Source: Coffea arabica (Eukaryota; Streptophyta; Magnoliopsida; Gentianales; Rubiaceae). From it: 64,000 nucleotides of DNA. The stretch is taken from NCBI RefSeq assembly GCF_036785885.1, contig NC_092323.1, positions 6,178,501 through 6,242,500 on the forward strand, in the 5' to 3' direction. The notes beneath the pieces are model-generated. The model saw only the letters and a program-made list of their open reading frames with translations, had not been told where the DNA came from and searched no databases. Below are positions 49,301-61,622 of the stretch, one piece after another. Position numbers and translations under genes: made by a program. Within the stretch, counting starts at the first letter, position 1. Every line of letters begins with the position of its first letter.

Positions 49301-49970
49301 TGCAGGATGAAGAAACAAGGCAGGAGATTTACAGTGCCACTATGACATCAACTAATCGAAAAGAACTTTTATAATTCAGAGCAAAATCAAATCTTTTTCA
49401 TTTTCATATATAGTGAAGCATAGAAGGACTGAATTTCACAATAGATTTGAAATTGCAGTCTTTATCTATTTGCATCACTAAGATAAAGACCCCAACATTA
49501 TGCAACGACCAACTATTGAACTTAATTAAATCATAAATTGTTGACACAAATTCAAGGAAAAAAGAAATAAATTATTAGAAAGTCAATTACCTTTGAGAAT
49601 GTAGGCTTGGAGAAGAGTAGGATCAAGCTGAAGGGCCTTATCGCAATCTTTAACCACGTGTTTGTGAAGCTCCAATTGACTATAGCAGAAAGCCCGATTA
49701 CTACAACCACCAGAAATTCACAAAACAGGTCAAACTTTTTCTTTCCCACCGAAAAAAAAAATTACGGTTATAAACAATCAATTGGAAAATGGTACAAAAA
49801 GATGAGGTTAGAAGCTGCATGTATGGAGTTTGGTAAACAGAGACGGACCAGATGTCTTGAATGGCGCAAGATTGAGCAAGGAGATTATCCAGTATGCGAA
49901 TTGCCTTGGACCAATCTTTGGAGGTGCAAAGCTTGGCCAATTCAATTCTCTCGGACACCGTTGACGCCAT
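37325..49970 (-). CDS. SRFR1: SRFR1 (SUPPRESSOR OF rps4-RLD1) homologue, TPR immune regulator
   Basis: Twenty-three exons were deduced: 49849-49970, 49591-49700, 47904-48604, 47091-47135, 46830-46931, 46669-46749, 46005-46071, 45677-45777, 45447-45554, 44058-44128, 43874-43930, 42985-43093, 42796-42876, 41739-41825, 41109-41315, 40289-40623, 39770-39856, 39597-39696, 39384-39475, 39225-39263, 39052-39139, 37693-37790, 37325-37613. The total is 3177 bases or 1058 residues, near Arabidopsis SRFR1 (about 1050). The protein starts MASTVSERIELAKLC. It has an N-terminal TPR block (about 1-110), an acidic Ser-rich linker (about 130-290), a second TPR array (about 312-620), a conserved C-terminal region, and one hydrophobic segment GFVVLLGLLLAANM near 977-990. 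SRFR1 dampens effector-triggered immunity, with reported partners EDS1, SGT1 and TCP factors at membranes. An upstream in-frame codon at 50093 is less likely as start. A SINE-like repeat lies in the intron at 43094-43873. Confidence 0.95.
43190..43345 (+). repeat. SINE-like repeat in an SRFR1 intron
   Basis: It contains 'cattggtctagaggtgggat', 'ccccttggcccagttgggtc' and a duplicated 'cccctagtataggttagact' of about 25 bp, and ends 'gacaaaaaaaataataataa'. The body is related to the repeat at 1352-1600. No clear target duplication was seen. Confidence 0.55.
48158..48201 (-). repeat. 21-bp tandem duplication in the SRFR1 linker
   Basis: Two adjacent copies encode KHVGTEE twice (HEKHVGTEEKHVGTEEIDD). 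This in-frame expansion lies in the fast-evolving acidic linker. Confidence 0.85.
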
Positions 49971-50093
49971 CTCGGGCTCCCTCCTCCAGTCGTCGGAGTA
50001 GAAGAGGGAGAAAGTACACTTAACGGATAGATCAGAAACGCCCGCACCGCACCGGAAAGAAGAACAGGGGCCAAAGTTCAAAAGTTTTGCCAC

Positions 50094-53000
50094 AAATCCT
50101 TTTCTTGTGATCCAAGGGCTCTGAAATGTCTCAGCTGGATTTTTATTTTCCTCGTTTTCTTATTTCTTTGATATTCGAGGTTTCGGCCTCCTTTGGACTT
50201 GTATTACTATATATTGCATCAGTAGGGAAAGGAGAAAATGGGTTGAAGTTGAAACTTGACTCGGGGGGAAAATGGGAAAGGAAAGTAGAGTTGGGGGGCG
50301 TGGATCATATTTGTTTATTTCTGGGGGAGATGATAGAATATTAAATTCCAGGGGTGAAAGATGTAAAATCGTGGGGAGTAGAGTCTACGCACGTGTCCGG
50401 TTGTATAAAATAAAATCGGGGGATTGAAGACAGTTGGCATGGCCGAAAGTAAATTGCTTCCAACAGCAGCTGTACTTTTTATGTCCGCAGTTGTACACTT
50501 GTACTTATAGCTTCGAGTTTTGTATTAAGGCAAGTTTTGTGTTAGATTAGATCATAACTTTTAGCCATTTCTACTATGCGGACAAGTAATCCTCGATAGA
50601 TCGTAATCCCTCTTTCCTTTTTTTTTTTTTTTCCTGTTCGAAAGATCAATAGATACTAGTCCAGCACCAAGCAATGCACACAAAAATAGAAAATGGTTAA
50701 TAGTAATTAGTATCTTCCTATGTACAATGCACGAGTCCTAAATTTGATGTTAAAAAATTGTGTCATCAATTCAATCTCAATTTTACCTTTACATGATGGA
50801 GTACTATGCAATCGCATCTCATCTTCCATAATACCCCAATATTTAAGCAACTGCTGTCACACACTCACAACAATTACCAAGAATGCTCCGTTTGGATTGG
50901 TCATTTTTTAAAAAATAAATTTTTCAAATACAATGTTACAGTAATACATAATATCTCAAAAAGTATTTCATCCATACAAAAAAAAATTTCATACTGCTAC
51001 AGTAAAATTTTTTAAAAACACTTCAAAAAATAGCTAATCTTTTTTCTTTGAGAATTTTTCTTAATGCGTAGACACATTACTTGTGCCTTTTCCACTAGTT
51101 ATTACTAATGGAAAGCTAATTGCATACTAGACCGCGGAGATAGAGGGAAGGGGGGGGGGGGGGGAATCAGTAAATTTCAGGGAAGATACAAGCAACTTTT
51201 AGCCCACTTGGCAGCGTAAAAGCGCAACAGACTGCAGACAAGTAGACAGGCCTTTTCCCTGCGCAAGGAAAGAATTGTGGAAGCTGCGTCACCGCCATAC
51301 GCGATGAAGAGCAGAAGATCCCTTGCTTGAGAAACAATTGTACAGGCCTGCAGAGCCCTGCACGTGAACGGATAAGGGCCTTGCATGAGGTTCGTCACTG
51401 CAGAGGGCCAGGGCTTGTAGATTCGTGGGCTTGCTGTCGTGTGTGTCTTGAAGAATAAACGTAGTCCACAACAATACAGGCCCGTCATTCGTCCCCATCC
51501 CTTCTAATCCAAAGGCTTGAGCTTGAAGAACATGGAGGATCGTTCTCTCTGACTTTCTTGAGATCCTGCTCCCTTGGTGCTTACTTTTGGCAGAATATCA
51601 ATTCCTAAGACCTAAGCTAATCTCACAAGTCCAATCGAAAGATAATTGCTGACTTTTAGCTACACTTATGAAATTTAAATCCTAGATACTCACATCCTCA
51701 CCAGATGATGTGGGACTCATGCCCCCTTGGTGCTTACGAGGTGGAGAGTTTTATCTTTTCTTCTCTTTGCTTTGGTCAAAAGGTGGGTTTAGGCACATAC
51801 ACGCGGGGTTGCGACCCCAAGTACATCAAAGTCCTATATAAACTGCGCAGAGACATGGCGAATCTTCTGTCCAGATACAATGAATATTCCTACTGATTAG
51901 GTGTTAATATTTCTTGTATAGGCATCGGTTAGTTACGTATCGGGGGCCTTATAAATAGTTGTAATGGGATAGAAGGGTCTCTTATGCTATAACAATATTT
52001 TTGGCTCATTTTTTTTTTTCACTGCCCTAGGCTCTTCTTTCAATTCCTCTGCTTTAATCTTCTTCTTCTTCCATTCCTTCCTTATTTCATCTTCAATTTA
52101 ATCTTTCCCTCGATTCTTCATCTCTGAGATCCTAGCATCTTCCAAGTGAGTCGCCCATGCAGTGCTTGAGTTTTGGCATATACTGCTTTTCCTCCGTACA
52201 TATGAACCAGTCTGCATTCCCAATCTTTGCGCTTATCCAACTCATGGCCATTTTGATTAAATTATAATGACCTTGTTCTCGGTTGCCTTAGATTTTACGA
52301 AATCTGAGTATAGAAATTGATTATAAAAGAAATAATCAAAACCGGTAAAAACTATTTTAAAGTTGATTATATATTTTAACTTTTTTGGTCACTAAAAAGT
52401 CTATACTCAAGATAGAAAAGCAGCCGATAACATCATAAAAAACTGATTATTCAAAATTAGAATCTATACTCAATTAAAATAATCAATCGAAAACAGTCCC
52501 AACGTAGACTACTTACAGGCCCTTCTTTAATTAATCAGATCCTAGCTCGTGAGTCTGGCTCTATTAAGGGTCTCTATGAATCTCTTCTCCAATGCAAGCT
52601 TCATTCCCTGTATTATAGTCCAAATTTCTGGCACTACGTTACTCGCCTTCCCCAATTTCGTGTAAAATCCCCCCTTTCCAGCAGCCCCATTCATCTCATA
52701 CTACTCCACCAGCTCCCTGCAGCTCCCGGATCATTTATGCATTTAACTTCACTGCTGACTCCCTGGTTATCCTTTCTTGCTAATTCTTGCACTTGTTTTG
52801 CTTGGGCCATAATTTGCTTGTAGGGTAATATTTATACTTAGGAGTGATGTTTGTTTTTAACCCTCATGACATAATGAAGCTACAATTTGCTTGCGAATTT
52901 GACCAGAGGCAAGAGCTACCGATGGAGTGATGTAAAATTTGTGTATTGGTTTCCGTCTTGAGCTTGAATAGGGAAAAAAACAAATCCATTTGTGCAGTTT

Positions 53001-53575
53001 TTTTTTACCCCAAAATTTTCGTAGGGTTGTAAGAGTGTTTCTCAACAATTGAAATGCAAAAAAAGACGATATATTTTTTTTTCTCAGCCAGTTCGTATTT
53101 AATGCAATTTTTAAAAGCTACGAAAGAACTCACCAACTAAGAATGATCTATATAATATAAACAGGGATGGATCATGAGTTTTAAGGGTTTCAGTAGAAAA
53201 AAAAAATTATGAATATCCGAAAAGAAAGCGGAATTTGGAAAGTTTTCTAGAAAAATTGCCTCCAGGTGCTGTCAGTGCTAAGCGTCGAGTCTTCAAGACC
53301 GTTGAAAGTTGGGGATTGTGACATTCTTTTTTATTTTTAATAAAAAAAAAAAATCTTATTAGACGCATCTAATACTCCACTGAAAGATTCTTCATTTTTT
53401 TCCCTTGGATTGCCTTTTCTCAAAGGAAACTCGCGAGCATACATGTACCGGAAAATCACCTTCTCAAAAAAAAAAAAAACATTTCCCACTAAACAAACTT
53501 CGTTGCACAAATTAACCACACCATTTTCCACAAAGACGCTGCAAATAAACAAGAGTACAAGTAAATAAAAATTCC
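50094..53575. other. Spacer between SRFR1 and KAI2 copy A
   Basis: The left part should hold the SRFR1 promoter. A GC-richer island at about 51130-51560 carries a 103-codon minus-strand frame of unknown nature. At 51900-52000 a 'ttataaatag' motif lies in a stretch without a recognisable gene. Nothing else is supported. Confidence 0.5.
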
Positions 53576-55184
53576 CTAAACCATAATATTATGACGAATG
53601 TGCCTGAGCAGCACCGGAACGACGACGTCCGGCGAGCTCAACTGGGGAAGATGACCGTCGGTGGACATGACCTCCACCACGGACTCACACCCCAGATTTT
53701 GATGAAGGTACTCGGAGACCACCACCGGTACGGCCAAGTCCTTCATGCTCTGGATAATGTGACAAGGCACCCTCACATGGGCTAGCAAATGTCTCGTGTC
53801 ACTACAGAAAATGGTTTGAGCAACGCTGAGTGCTATGTCAGGCCTCATGTTGAATAATGTCCTGCTGAATTCTTGCACGGCAACCGAGTCCATGTCTCCT
53901 CCAACGGCCAAGGGTGCAAATCCGTCGCACCATGCCCTGTAATTTGACTTCATGGCTTCGAATAACTGGTCCAGACCTTCCTGCTCGAACCCTCCATAGT
54001 AATCCACGTCGTTAAGGTACCTGTTTGATTGGAGGAAATTTGTTTTTAAACAAAAATAAAAGCAAAATAGAATGACGAAAGAAGTGTAGGAAGAAAAAAA
54101 AAATTAATTTAATCAATTGACTACACGTAGAATTTCCTTTTTATGTTTGTCGGATTATGAAGGGGGTGGGGATGGTTTTGCTATTCCAGGCCCCACTTCA
54201 AAAGTCATTATTCTTTTCTACTAAGTGGAAAAAACAAATGGAATGGAATACATCAATTCCAACTTGTAAGTCTCAACCCGAAGGCTGCGTCAACTTGAGA
54301 GAAAATAGATTGCTATTGTATTACGTTCGCTTTCATGATACGGGGTTGGGAACAAATGGAAAGCAGCAGACGGTATCTGACATACCTGCAGGTGGTAAAA
54401 TATAGAGCTTGGTTGATTTCACATTATAAAATTTTTAGGATAAAATAATTCCAGAAAAAATTTTCCCCCTAAAAGGAAATGAAATTTCTTCCATCATTAG
54501 GAGTTAGAACAGTAAAAGCAACAAATATTCCGCAGGATTAGACGACGTGATTTTTTTCCCCTTGGCCTGCAATTAACCCCAAAAGATGGAAACCAAGGAT
54601 TATGGCTGCAGTTCTTCTTGTAAACAACACCGACCCCTTGCCTGAATATTGTACTAAACTAGCCCATAAGAAGTAACGAAATTTTGGGAAAATTTATGGG
54701 TTTGTTAGCTTAATTCCAGTACGTGTTCAGTATACTTTGTAATTCAGGTGTACCAGCTGGGCGTTGTGGGAATTAATTTGCAGCAGCAGCAGTACTAGTA
54801 ATTACTATTTAGTTACCTAGGAGAGCCAGAAACCATGACGAGTTTGGTGAAGAGGTCAGGGCGAGAAATAGAAGCGACGGCGCCAATCATGGCCGAAACG
54901 GAGTGGCCAACATATATGCAGGAATCCACCCGGAGCTCCTCCAGTATTGCGATCACATCACAGGCATAGCCCTCCAGAGTAGCATATCTTTCGAAGTCAA
55001 AGTAGTCCGGATTGGTGGTTCCGGCGCCCATCTTATCGAACAAAATAACCCTGTAATCCTCCACTAGGTGTGGCACCAGGTGCTTCCACACCGATTGATC
55101 CGTCCCGAACCCATGCGCCAGCACTATGGTCTGCTCCCCAGAACCTACGACCTTGGCGTTGTGAGCTTCCTCCACTATCCCCAT
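53576..55184 (-). CDS. KAI2: KAI2/HTL karrikin receptor paralogue A (alpha/beta hydrolase)
   Basis: Two exons, 54817-55184 and 53576-54020, give 270 residues, the exact length of Arabidopsis KAI2, with the intron at the conserved site after SGSP. The start MGIVEEAHN matches the family N-terminus, so the in-frame upstream codon is ignored. The catalytic triad is intact: Ser95 in VGHSVSAM, Asp217 in MKDLAVP, His246 in DGHLPQL. Pocket residues Tyr124, Phe134, Leu142, Phe157, Phe174 and Phe194 are present. KAI2 perceives karrikins and an unknown endogenous ligand, then binds MAX2 to trigger SMAX1 breakdown. Differences from the usual sequence include FDKMGAG for YDNMGAG and SVAQTIF for SVGQTIF. 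Confidence 0.92.
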
Positions 55185-55560
55185 CTGATTTCTGTTACTA
55201 GTACCACTTATTCTCGTTCCCTTCTCCTCGCAAATTTGGTGAAAGTGATAACTAATTAGGTCTAATAGCAAGGCTGGCTAATTTTTAAGGTCGTTCCACA
55301 AGACTCGAAAACTTGTTTATATTGGGATTAAGCAGGCACTTGGGCTTTGATTGTCTGTTACTTGACTTACTATCTGTGAGAATTTTTTAGCACTTTTCTG
55401 GGCGGTAATGGAGAGAGAGCTTTATAGTGGGATGAAGGATGATGACTAACGACTAAGAACCACATGTGCTTCGACATTGTTCTTGATGAGAATATACGTA
55501 CATACGAATGGTCATGCTGTGTACATGCCTATACAAAGTTAATTCTCAAATTATTAAAAA
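55185..55560. other. Upstream region of KAI2 copy A
   Basis: Promoter and leader sequence of the minus-strand gene are expected here. No individual element can be named with confidence. Confidence 0.4.
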
Positions 55561-55564
55561 AAAA

Positions 55565-56212
55565 AGTAAAAAATCCAGGGAGTTCCTAAATTATTATCAT
55601 TGTACATTTTGCACTCTTGATATATTTTTTTCTTTCAATTGGCCCCTGAACAATTAAAACTTGATAGTTTAAGGACTTCTGATCATTTTAGACATAAATC
55701 CAAACGGAACCGATGGGCATTGTTGTCCAACATTAATCAAAAGCATCGAGAGAGAGAGAGAGCAGGAGTAGAAATTCTGAGAGAAAAAAAAAACCTTTAT
55801 TTTACTTAAATTCTTCATCAAATTTCTCCATAAAATTCCCAAATTCATTGATTTCATACTTGAAAAGGACATGAAAAATCTAATGAAACTTTGGACACTC
55901 GAGTATGAAATCAATGAATTTGGGGTTTTTGTAGAGAAATTTGATAAAGAGTTCAAGCAAAATAAAGGATTTTTTCTTTTAAGGGTTTCTGTTCTTACTC
56001 TCGCTACTTTTTATTAAGTTCTCAATACCTTTGATTATGGTCAGACAATAATGCCCTTGTATTTCGGCAGAATTTATGTTTAAAATGGTCAAAATTCCTC
56101 AAAGTATACATTTTAAATTGTTCAGGAACCAGTCGAAGACAAAAAAATAAATCAGGGGTCAAAAGTGGACAACAATGACAGTTTAGGGACTCCCCCAACT
56201 TTTTTACTCTTA
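55565..56212. mobile_element. Foldback (long inverted repeat) element, about 650 bp
   Basis: The two halves are inverted copies over about 300 bp each. The outer ends 'aagtaaaaaatccagggagt' and 'actcccccaacttttttact' pair. Inner blocks 'ttcattgatttcatact' (about 55843) and 'gtatgaaatcaatgaa' (about 55902) pair across a loop near 55862-55900. The arms have diverged moderately. T/A-rich flanks 'ttaaaaaaaa' may be the target duplication. Confidence 0.75.
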
Positions 56213-56215
56213 AAA

Positions 56216-59200
56216 AAAATACTAGAAAATTAAAGAGAAAAGTTAATTCGCTTAAGTGTTGACGTTTGACGCGTATACAACTTGAAATTATTCGTCTGCA
56301 TGTGGTCGTCATCCATTTGTGAGCTGATCGAGGGGTCACGGACAGCTGTTTATGCATTTTGATTAATTCAATCCTTCTGCATACCACAGAGGGTTAAGAA
56401 TTTTATAATACTAATCAAGAAGGATCAACAAATTTGAGAGACAATTGAAGTTTGCATGATGGGCAGTGGAATCTTCTGGGGCTGTGACGGGGATTGGTCG
56501 ACGAAATTGTGTGAGATTCCCTCCTAATGGAGTCAGCAGTTTTATAAGTGTTGCCCTGCGCGGACTCCATGCTCTGAAGATTACGACTCATCTTGCTTGA
56601 TTGGATCTTCGAAATTGGCTAGTTTCTTTAGTAACACAATTATTGGGGGGTTGTTGATGCTGATGTTTCTGTTAGTTTCATAAGAAGGTTGTTACTGTAC
56701 TTAGCGGCATACTTTAACTTCCATGATGAGGATATGCATGGAGTATTTGTCGTAGCATACAATTCGAAAGACGATACCAGACGATAAACATATAGAGATA
56801 ATTCTCTGTAGTAATTAATCTTTGCTGAAGTTTGGAAAAAAAAGATTAATCTTAGCTGAAGTTGAGAATGCCCAACAGGTCACATCGACCGTAATTTCAC
56901 AATAGACAGCCTTGCATTCGTCTCACTGTTGATGAGGTATTATTTTCATGTTGGAGCCCAACTGAGACTGACATAATGGGCTTCTCATTTCGCTCTCCAG
57001 CAACCAAGAGGTCTAGGCAAATGCTACTCCATGGTGAAAGTGCACTAATGCAGCATATTCCGGTCGATTGCACGCTTTTGTGCGGAAGTCTACATCCACC
57101 AATGTCATCGTAGTTTTACCAAGAATCAAATTAGAGAAAGTTACGGATGCTGTTTTTAATTAGAGGTGATTTATGATTTTGTGCAAGAATTTAAGGCCTT
57201 TATCTAATTTTAGAAGCCGGACACGTCAGAATTGAATTTGAGAAATCAAGACAGACTTCCGACCTGGAAAAATATTAGCTACACCACGTCACGTGACAAT
57301 ACACTAATACCAATCAAAACTACGTCAAATAATGCGGTGAATCACTCCTTATCTAGCATTTACTATACAAGAAATGACCAATCACCATTATTTAATGATG
57401 AGTGATTGATATTAATGTACTATACGACTTACGTGGCACACCTAATACCTTTTCCTTGAACCTCAGATGCTTATGGAAGGTTTTGCGAATATTTATGTTA
57501 ATAAAAAGAAAATTTCCAATCTCCCGTTTAGAAACTAATTAAACAAAACTGAAGATAGTTATAGGTAATCTAAAATAAGGAAGAACTGAGCAAATTTCTT
57601 CTGCAACTTTAAAATAATGTGGACCAGTTCATATGCTATAACAAAAAAGAAGAAATAAAACCGTTGTTTTGTACTCAAATGAGACTAGTATGATGAACGA
57701 ACAATAAACTACGCCACGACAGGAATATGACAACGTCCTTTTCTCTTCTTGCTCCTGTCCAAGTCTACAGTTCACGCGTAAGGAAATTTCATTTGAATTG
57801 TTTCGAGGGATGCTCTGCTCATTTTGATGCATCAATTTGCTGTAAGATCAATCTCCCATTCAGATATCCTGGGATTCGAGAGGACTGTGGAGGGACCAGA
57901 GAGAGGAAGTAGGTGCGATTAAGGCCCCTTCCGGAAAATATATTTTATTATAGATTAATAGAGTTATAAACGAGCTGAACTGTTTGCTTTCAAGTTCAGT
58001 TGATTAGGTTATCAAGTGATGCTCAAGTTCGGCTCCTTTATGTAACGAGTCAAAATTTTTGTTTGAATTTAACTTGTTAAAATTATCTTGAATTCAAACT
58101 CGAACTTGATTTCGATTCATATAACATGAATGAGTCATTTGAACTTGAAAAGTCTAAATGTGTTTAATTATCTTATACAATTTTACAACTCAAAAAATAT
58201 AACCAATTTAAGCCTATTTAATGAGAAAAATTACGCCAAATATAAAAAGGATTTGTAATATTTAAACAAAATAAAATCTTAAGCAACCAAGACAAGATAA
58301 ATCTACATAATTACTAAGAAAAATTAGTAATATTTGTTCGAATAAATGTCTAAACGAGTTTAAACAAACTATTCTTGAGTCAAACCTAACTTGGTTCATC
58401 TAATTAAACAAGTCTAATTTAATGTTTGAGCTTGCTCATTTAATTAAATTTACGAGTTGAACTCAAGCTTATACCAGCCAAAGCCAAGCAGGCTGTACAT
58501 TTAACAGATCTACACATTAATCAACTATAGTAGAACATTTTTATTTGCTTTCTTTACATGTTGTCCCGAATGATACTAAGCAAACACGCATGTTGATTCC
58601 CTAGTAAAGAAAAACTACCCATATTGAACTGCCACGAGCTAGGAGCACGTCACGTTATTTGTTCTGAAAATTTCGGATTAGTAAAGGTCCGGTTGACCTG
58701 ATGAATGCATTGTAAACTTAGTAGGTCATTGGGTCAGCACGACTCCTTTATTCGTATGGCCATTTTTATTTTTTTTTTTCCTGTTAACCATCGACTTCTA
58801 CGGATGAGGAGAGTTAAAAGAGATAGGTTATGCCTTTAGACCAAAAGATTGTACTGCTGCACATGATTTAAATTTTATTGTAATTGTAAAAATTTAAACC
58901 TGTGACCTGCACCATATATAGTATTTCACTCGGTGGCTAACCCGTCAGGGATGAGAGTTAGTTTGGGGCTGAGCATCCTGATATAGCAAGACTGTAGTCT
59001 TGTCACCTGCCGATTGACCATTTGAGACAAGCATTTAAAGACTCCAGAGTCCAAACCAAGACATCTTTTGAAGACTCGAGTGTGAATTTCTCATGGTATA
59101 TTATTGGTGTTACCTATGATAAGAAGGGACATACCTGCATATATGAACATGTATGTTAATATGATAAAGACCTCAGATGCATCTTTATACTTCGTCTGAT

Positions 59201-61622
59201 GACGAGAGGCATGTGTGTATATTTGTAGTCTGTTATAAAAAATGGTGCAAGAATTTCGTGTATGTTTTTATTTTTTATTTTATTTTTTTGTCTACACAGG
59301 GGTGTATGTTCATTATTGATCAAATGGGTCATGAGTCCAACAGCTAATTTAGGCCATTTCCCTGATTGATTGATTGATATATATGCGTACCGAAGTTTTA
59401 TGATTTTCACCTCTGAGATGTTTTATTTTTCAAGGAAGTGTATATATATATAGAGAGAGAGATGGTAGATGCTGTAATTCATAGAGTTGCAAATTACTCT
59501 TAGATCCTGTTTGATAACCCAATTCAATATTTAAATTTAATAGATTCAGATTTTAATATATTCAGACCGTTTGATAATAAAAAATTGAACATTTGAATTA
59601 ATTAAGTGCCACTGAATTTTCTGGGTAAAACTTGCTTTCAAAATTAAGTAATAAACTATTCACTTATCACTGAATGTGATATGCACTCAAATGTATTGGA
59701 TTTAATATTGGGAAAATGACCTGTTTCATCCTTCACATTTCGTAAAAGTATTCTTTTCGTCCCTCACATTTAAAACGAAACAAATTGGTCCTTCACATTT
59801 AAAAACCCAAGCTTTTACATCCTAGAAATAAACTCTCAGTTGTGAATCAAACCAACCCGGTTACAAATTTTGGGGATAGAATTGGTAGATCACTCGCAAA
59901 AACATATTTCCAACAAATAAATTAAAGCAATTAAACAATCTTAATTAAAACCCATTTGTTTCTTCAAAAGAACGAAATAGCGCTAAAGCTCTCAAGCACT
60001 AAACCCTTAGACATATTCCTCAGTTTTCAGACTTCAGTTTCATTACTTCTTTTTAAGTCTTACCATTTTCCTATATCTTTATCCCTAAAATATATGTATT
60101 TCTACTATCTAATTTGTGGATGCTTTTGTGTATTTCTCTTCCCTAAAAGTTATCGCGTTGGTCACCTAACTCCTATCCAGTTCTTAATTTGGGCTTATAT
60201 TTGGAAAATCCCGTCCGTTTGTCTGACAATTAAACTGACCACAAAGAAAAGTTTCTTGTTCCATTTGTGGTCTGACGGAAAGCCCAATTACTGGAGTTTT
60301 TGCTTCCACACTTATATTGATAGGTCTGAAAACAGTAGCATGTTTTGGGCTTATCCTATTTCAGGCATAATGAGCTGTATGCCAGAATGTCCACTTAGCC
60401 CAACGCAAGTTGGCCCGCTTATATGTACCCTTCTGATTCAAACATGCGCGTGGCATTGCCCACGAAGGTTATAATACATACATGTGAAGAAAAGCACAAC
60501 GGCCATGCGGTCCTTCTCTTCAAGTAGCGCCTTCGGATGTTGTCCGGCATTGCAATGTTAATTAGTGAAACTTATTCTGGAGTTTTATTTGTGAAACCTT
60601 CTTTTAGTTTTAATTACAAGCACTTGGTAATGTTTAGCTCTTTTTTGGCAAGTGGAGTTTTGTTAGTTTAAATCAATTCGTGTAATTCTTATTATCATTA
60701 GTATGAACTCATACAATGTTGGTGTAATCGTAAATTGTACGCTAACTTAATTGTATGAATTGTAAATTCAAGTTTACATAAAAGAATTACATTAAACGAT
60801 TTGAGTTGAACTTTTAATTTGTCGAACATGGTTGGTATCACGCGGACAAGGGGCACAAACGGTTGCAGGTGCAACTGTTACTGCCGATTGTGTGCATTTT
60901 TTATTGTGCGTAATTTTGATTACACACGGTGCAACTTTCTTTGCACACGACGTAACTTTAGAACAAATTTTTATAGGTTCCACACACGGCATGAAAATCG
61001 AGTTACAAGATATAATCTGAGTCGTACAAAATTTTTTGATCAAATCATAGCCGTCAACTGCCAGGAACGGTTGTTCCTGCCCCATTTCCGTATCATGCTG
61101 TTGGGAGTCAGAAGCTTGAAAACGTGTCGTCCCCTCACGGTCACATCAAGCGCGGGTCCAGTGTATCTCTTTTGCCACTCTCAATTCCAGCTCAGCTCAT
61201 AATATACCCACCCTCCAGGGCAATTTCTACAAGCTGCCAATTTTAGAATTAGTTTTGACTTTTCAGTTTGCACCACCGTTCAAATCTTATCCATTACAAT
61301 GAGCTAATAATCTTGTCAAGACTGAGCCTTTAGCAATGAGAATTCTTAGGATCAAGTTTTCACTAAATTGTAATTTGTCTGCACGAGCGTTATGATCATT
61401 ATGCATCAATTGTAATCTTAAATAACACGATTGAAAAAAACGATCACTAAAACATACAATTACCTCTAAGCTGTAAGAGGAATTGAAAATGGAAACAAAC
61501 GTTACAAATATTTTTTTTACAAAAAAAAAAAAAACGCACGCACACGCACACGCACACAGTCAAAGCCCATCTACGAAGCTTAGTACAAAATACAAGTACA
61601 AACGACGTCCGCTGATCAGAAA
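56216..61622. other. Repeat-rich spacer between the KAI2 paralogues
   Basis: At about 57940-58510 lies an old relative of GAGCTCGAG-rich repeats, with alternating 'ctcgaactt' and 'gagttgaactcaagctt' motifs. At 59710-59870 a repeat-type end reads 'aaatgacctgtttcatcctt' with several 'cttcacattt' units. A 172-codon plus-strand frame runs 59956-60474. At 60830-61130 a repeat has 'ggttgcaggtgcaactgtta' and the near-palindrome 'aggaacggttgttcct'. No host gene is supported. Confidence 0.5.

Noticed and set aside
50093-50093. Upstream in-frame start for SRFR1
   Set aside because: The family begins MAS..SERIELAKLC, which fits the ATG at 49970. The upstream extension is not family-like.
51177-51488. 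103-codon minus-strand frame in a GC-richer island
   Set aside because: No recognisable family, and a second frame overlaps it on the same strand. Mentioned only in the spacer entry.
51900-52000. Possible solo long terminal repeat (TATA-like motif)
   Set aside because: No paired ends, target duplication or second copy could be seen.
60819-61202. 127-codon plus-strand frame and 97-codon minus-strand frame
   Set aside because: Both lie over a repeat-like sequence and are Cys/Arg- or Cys/Val-rich by composition. There is no gene signature.
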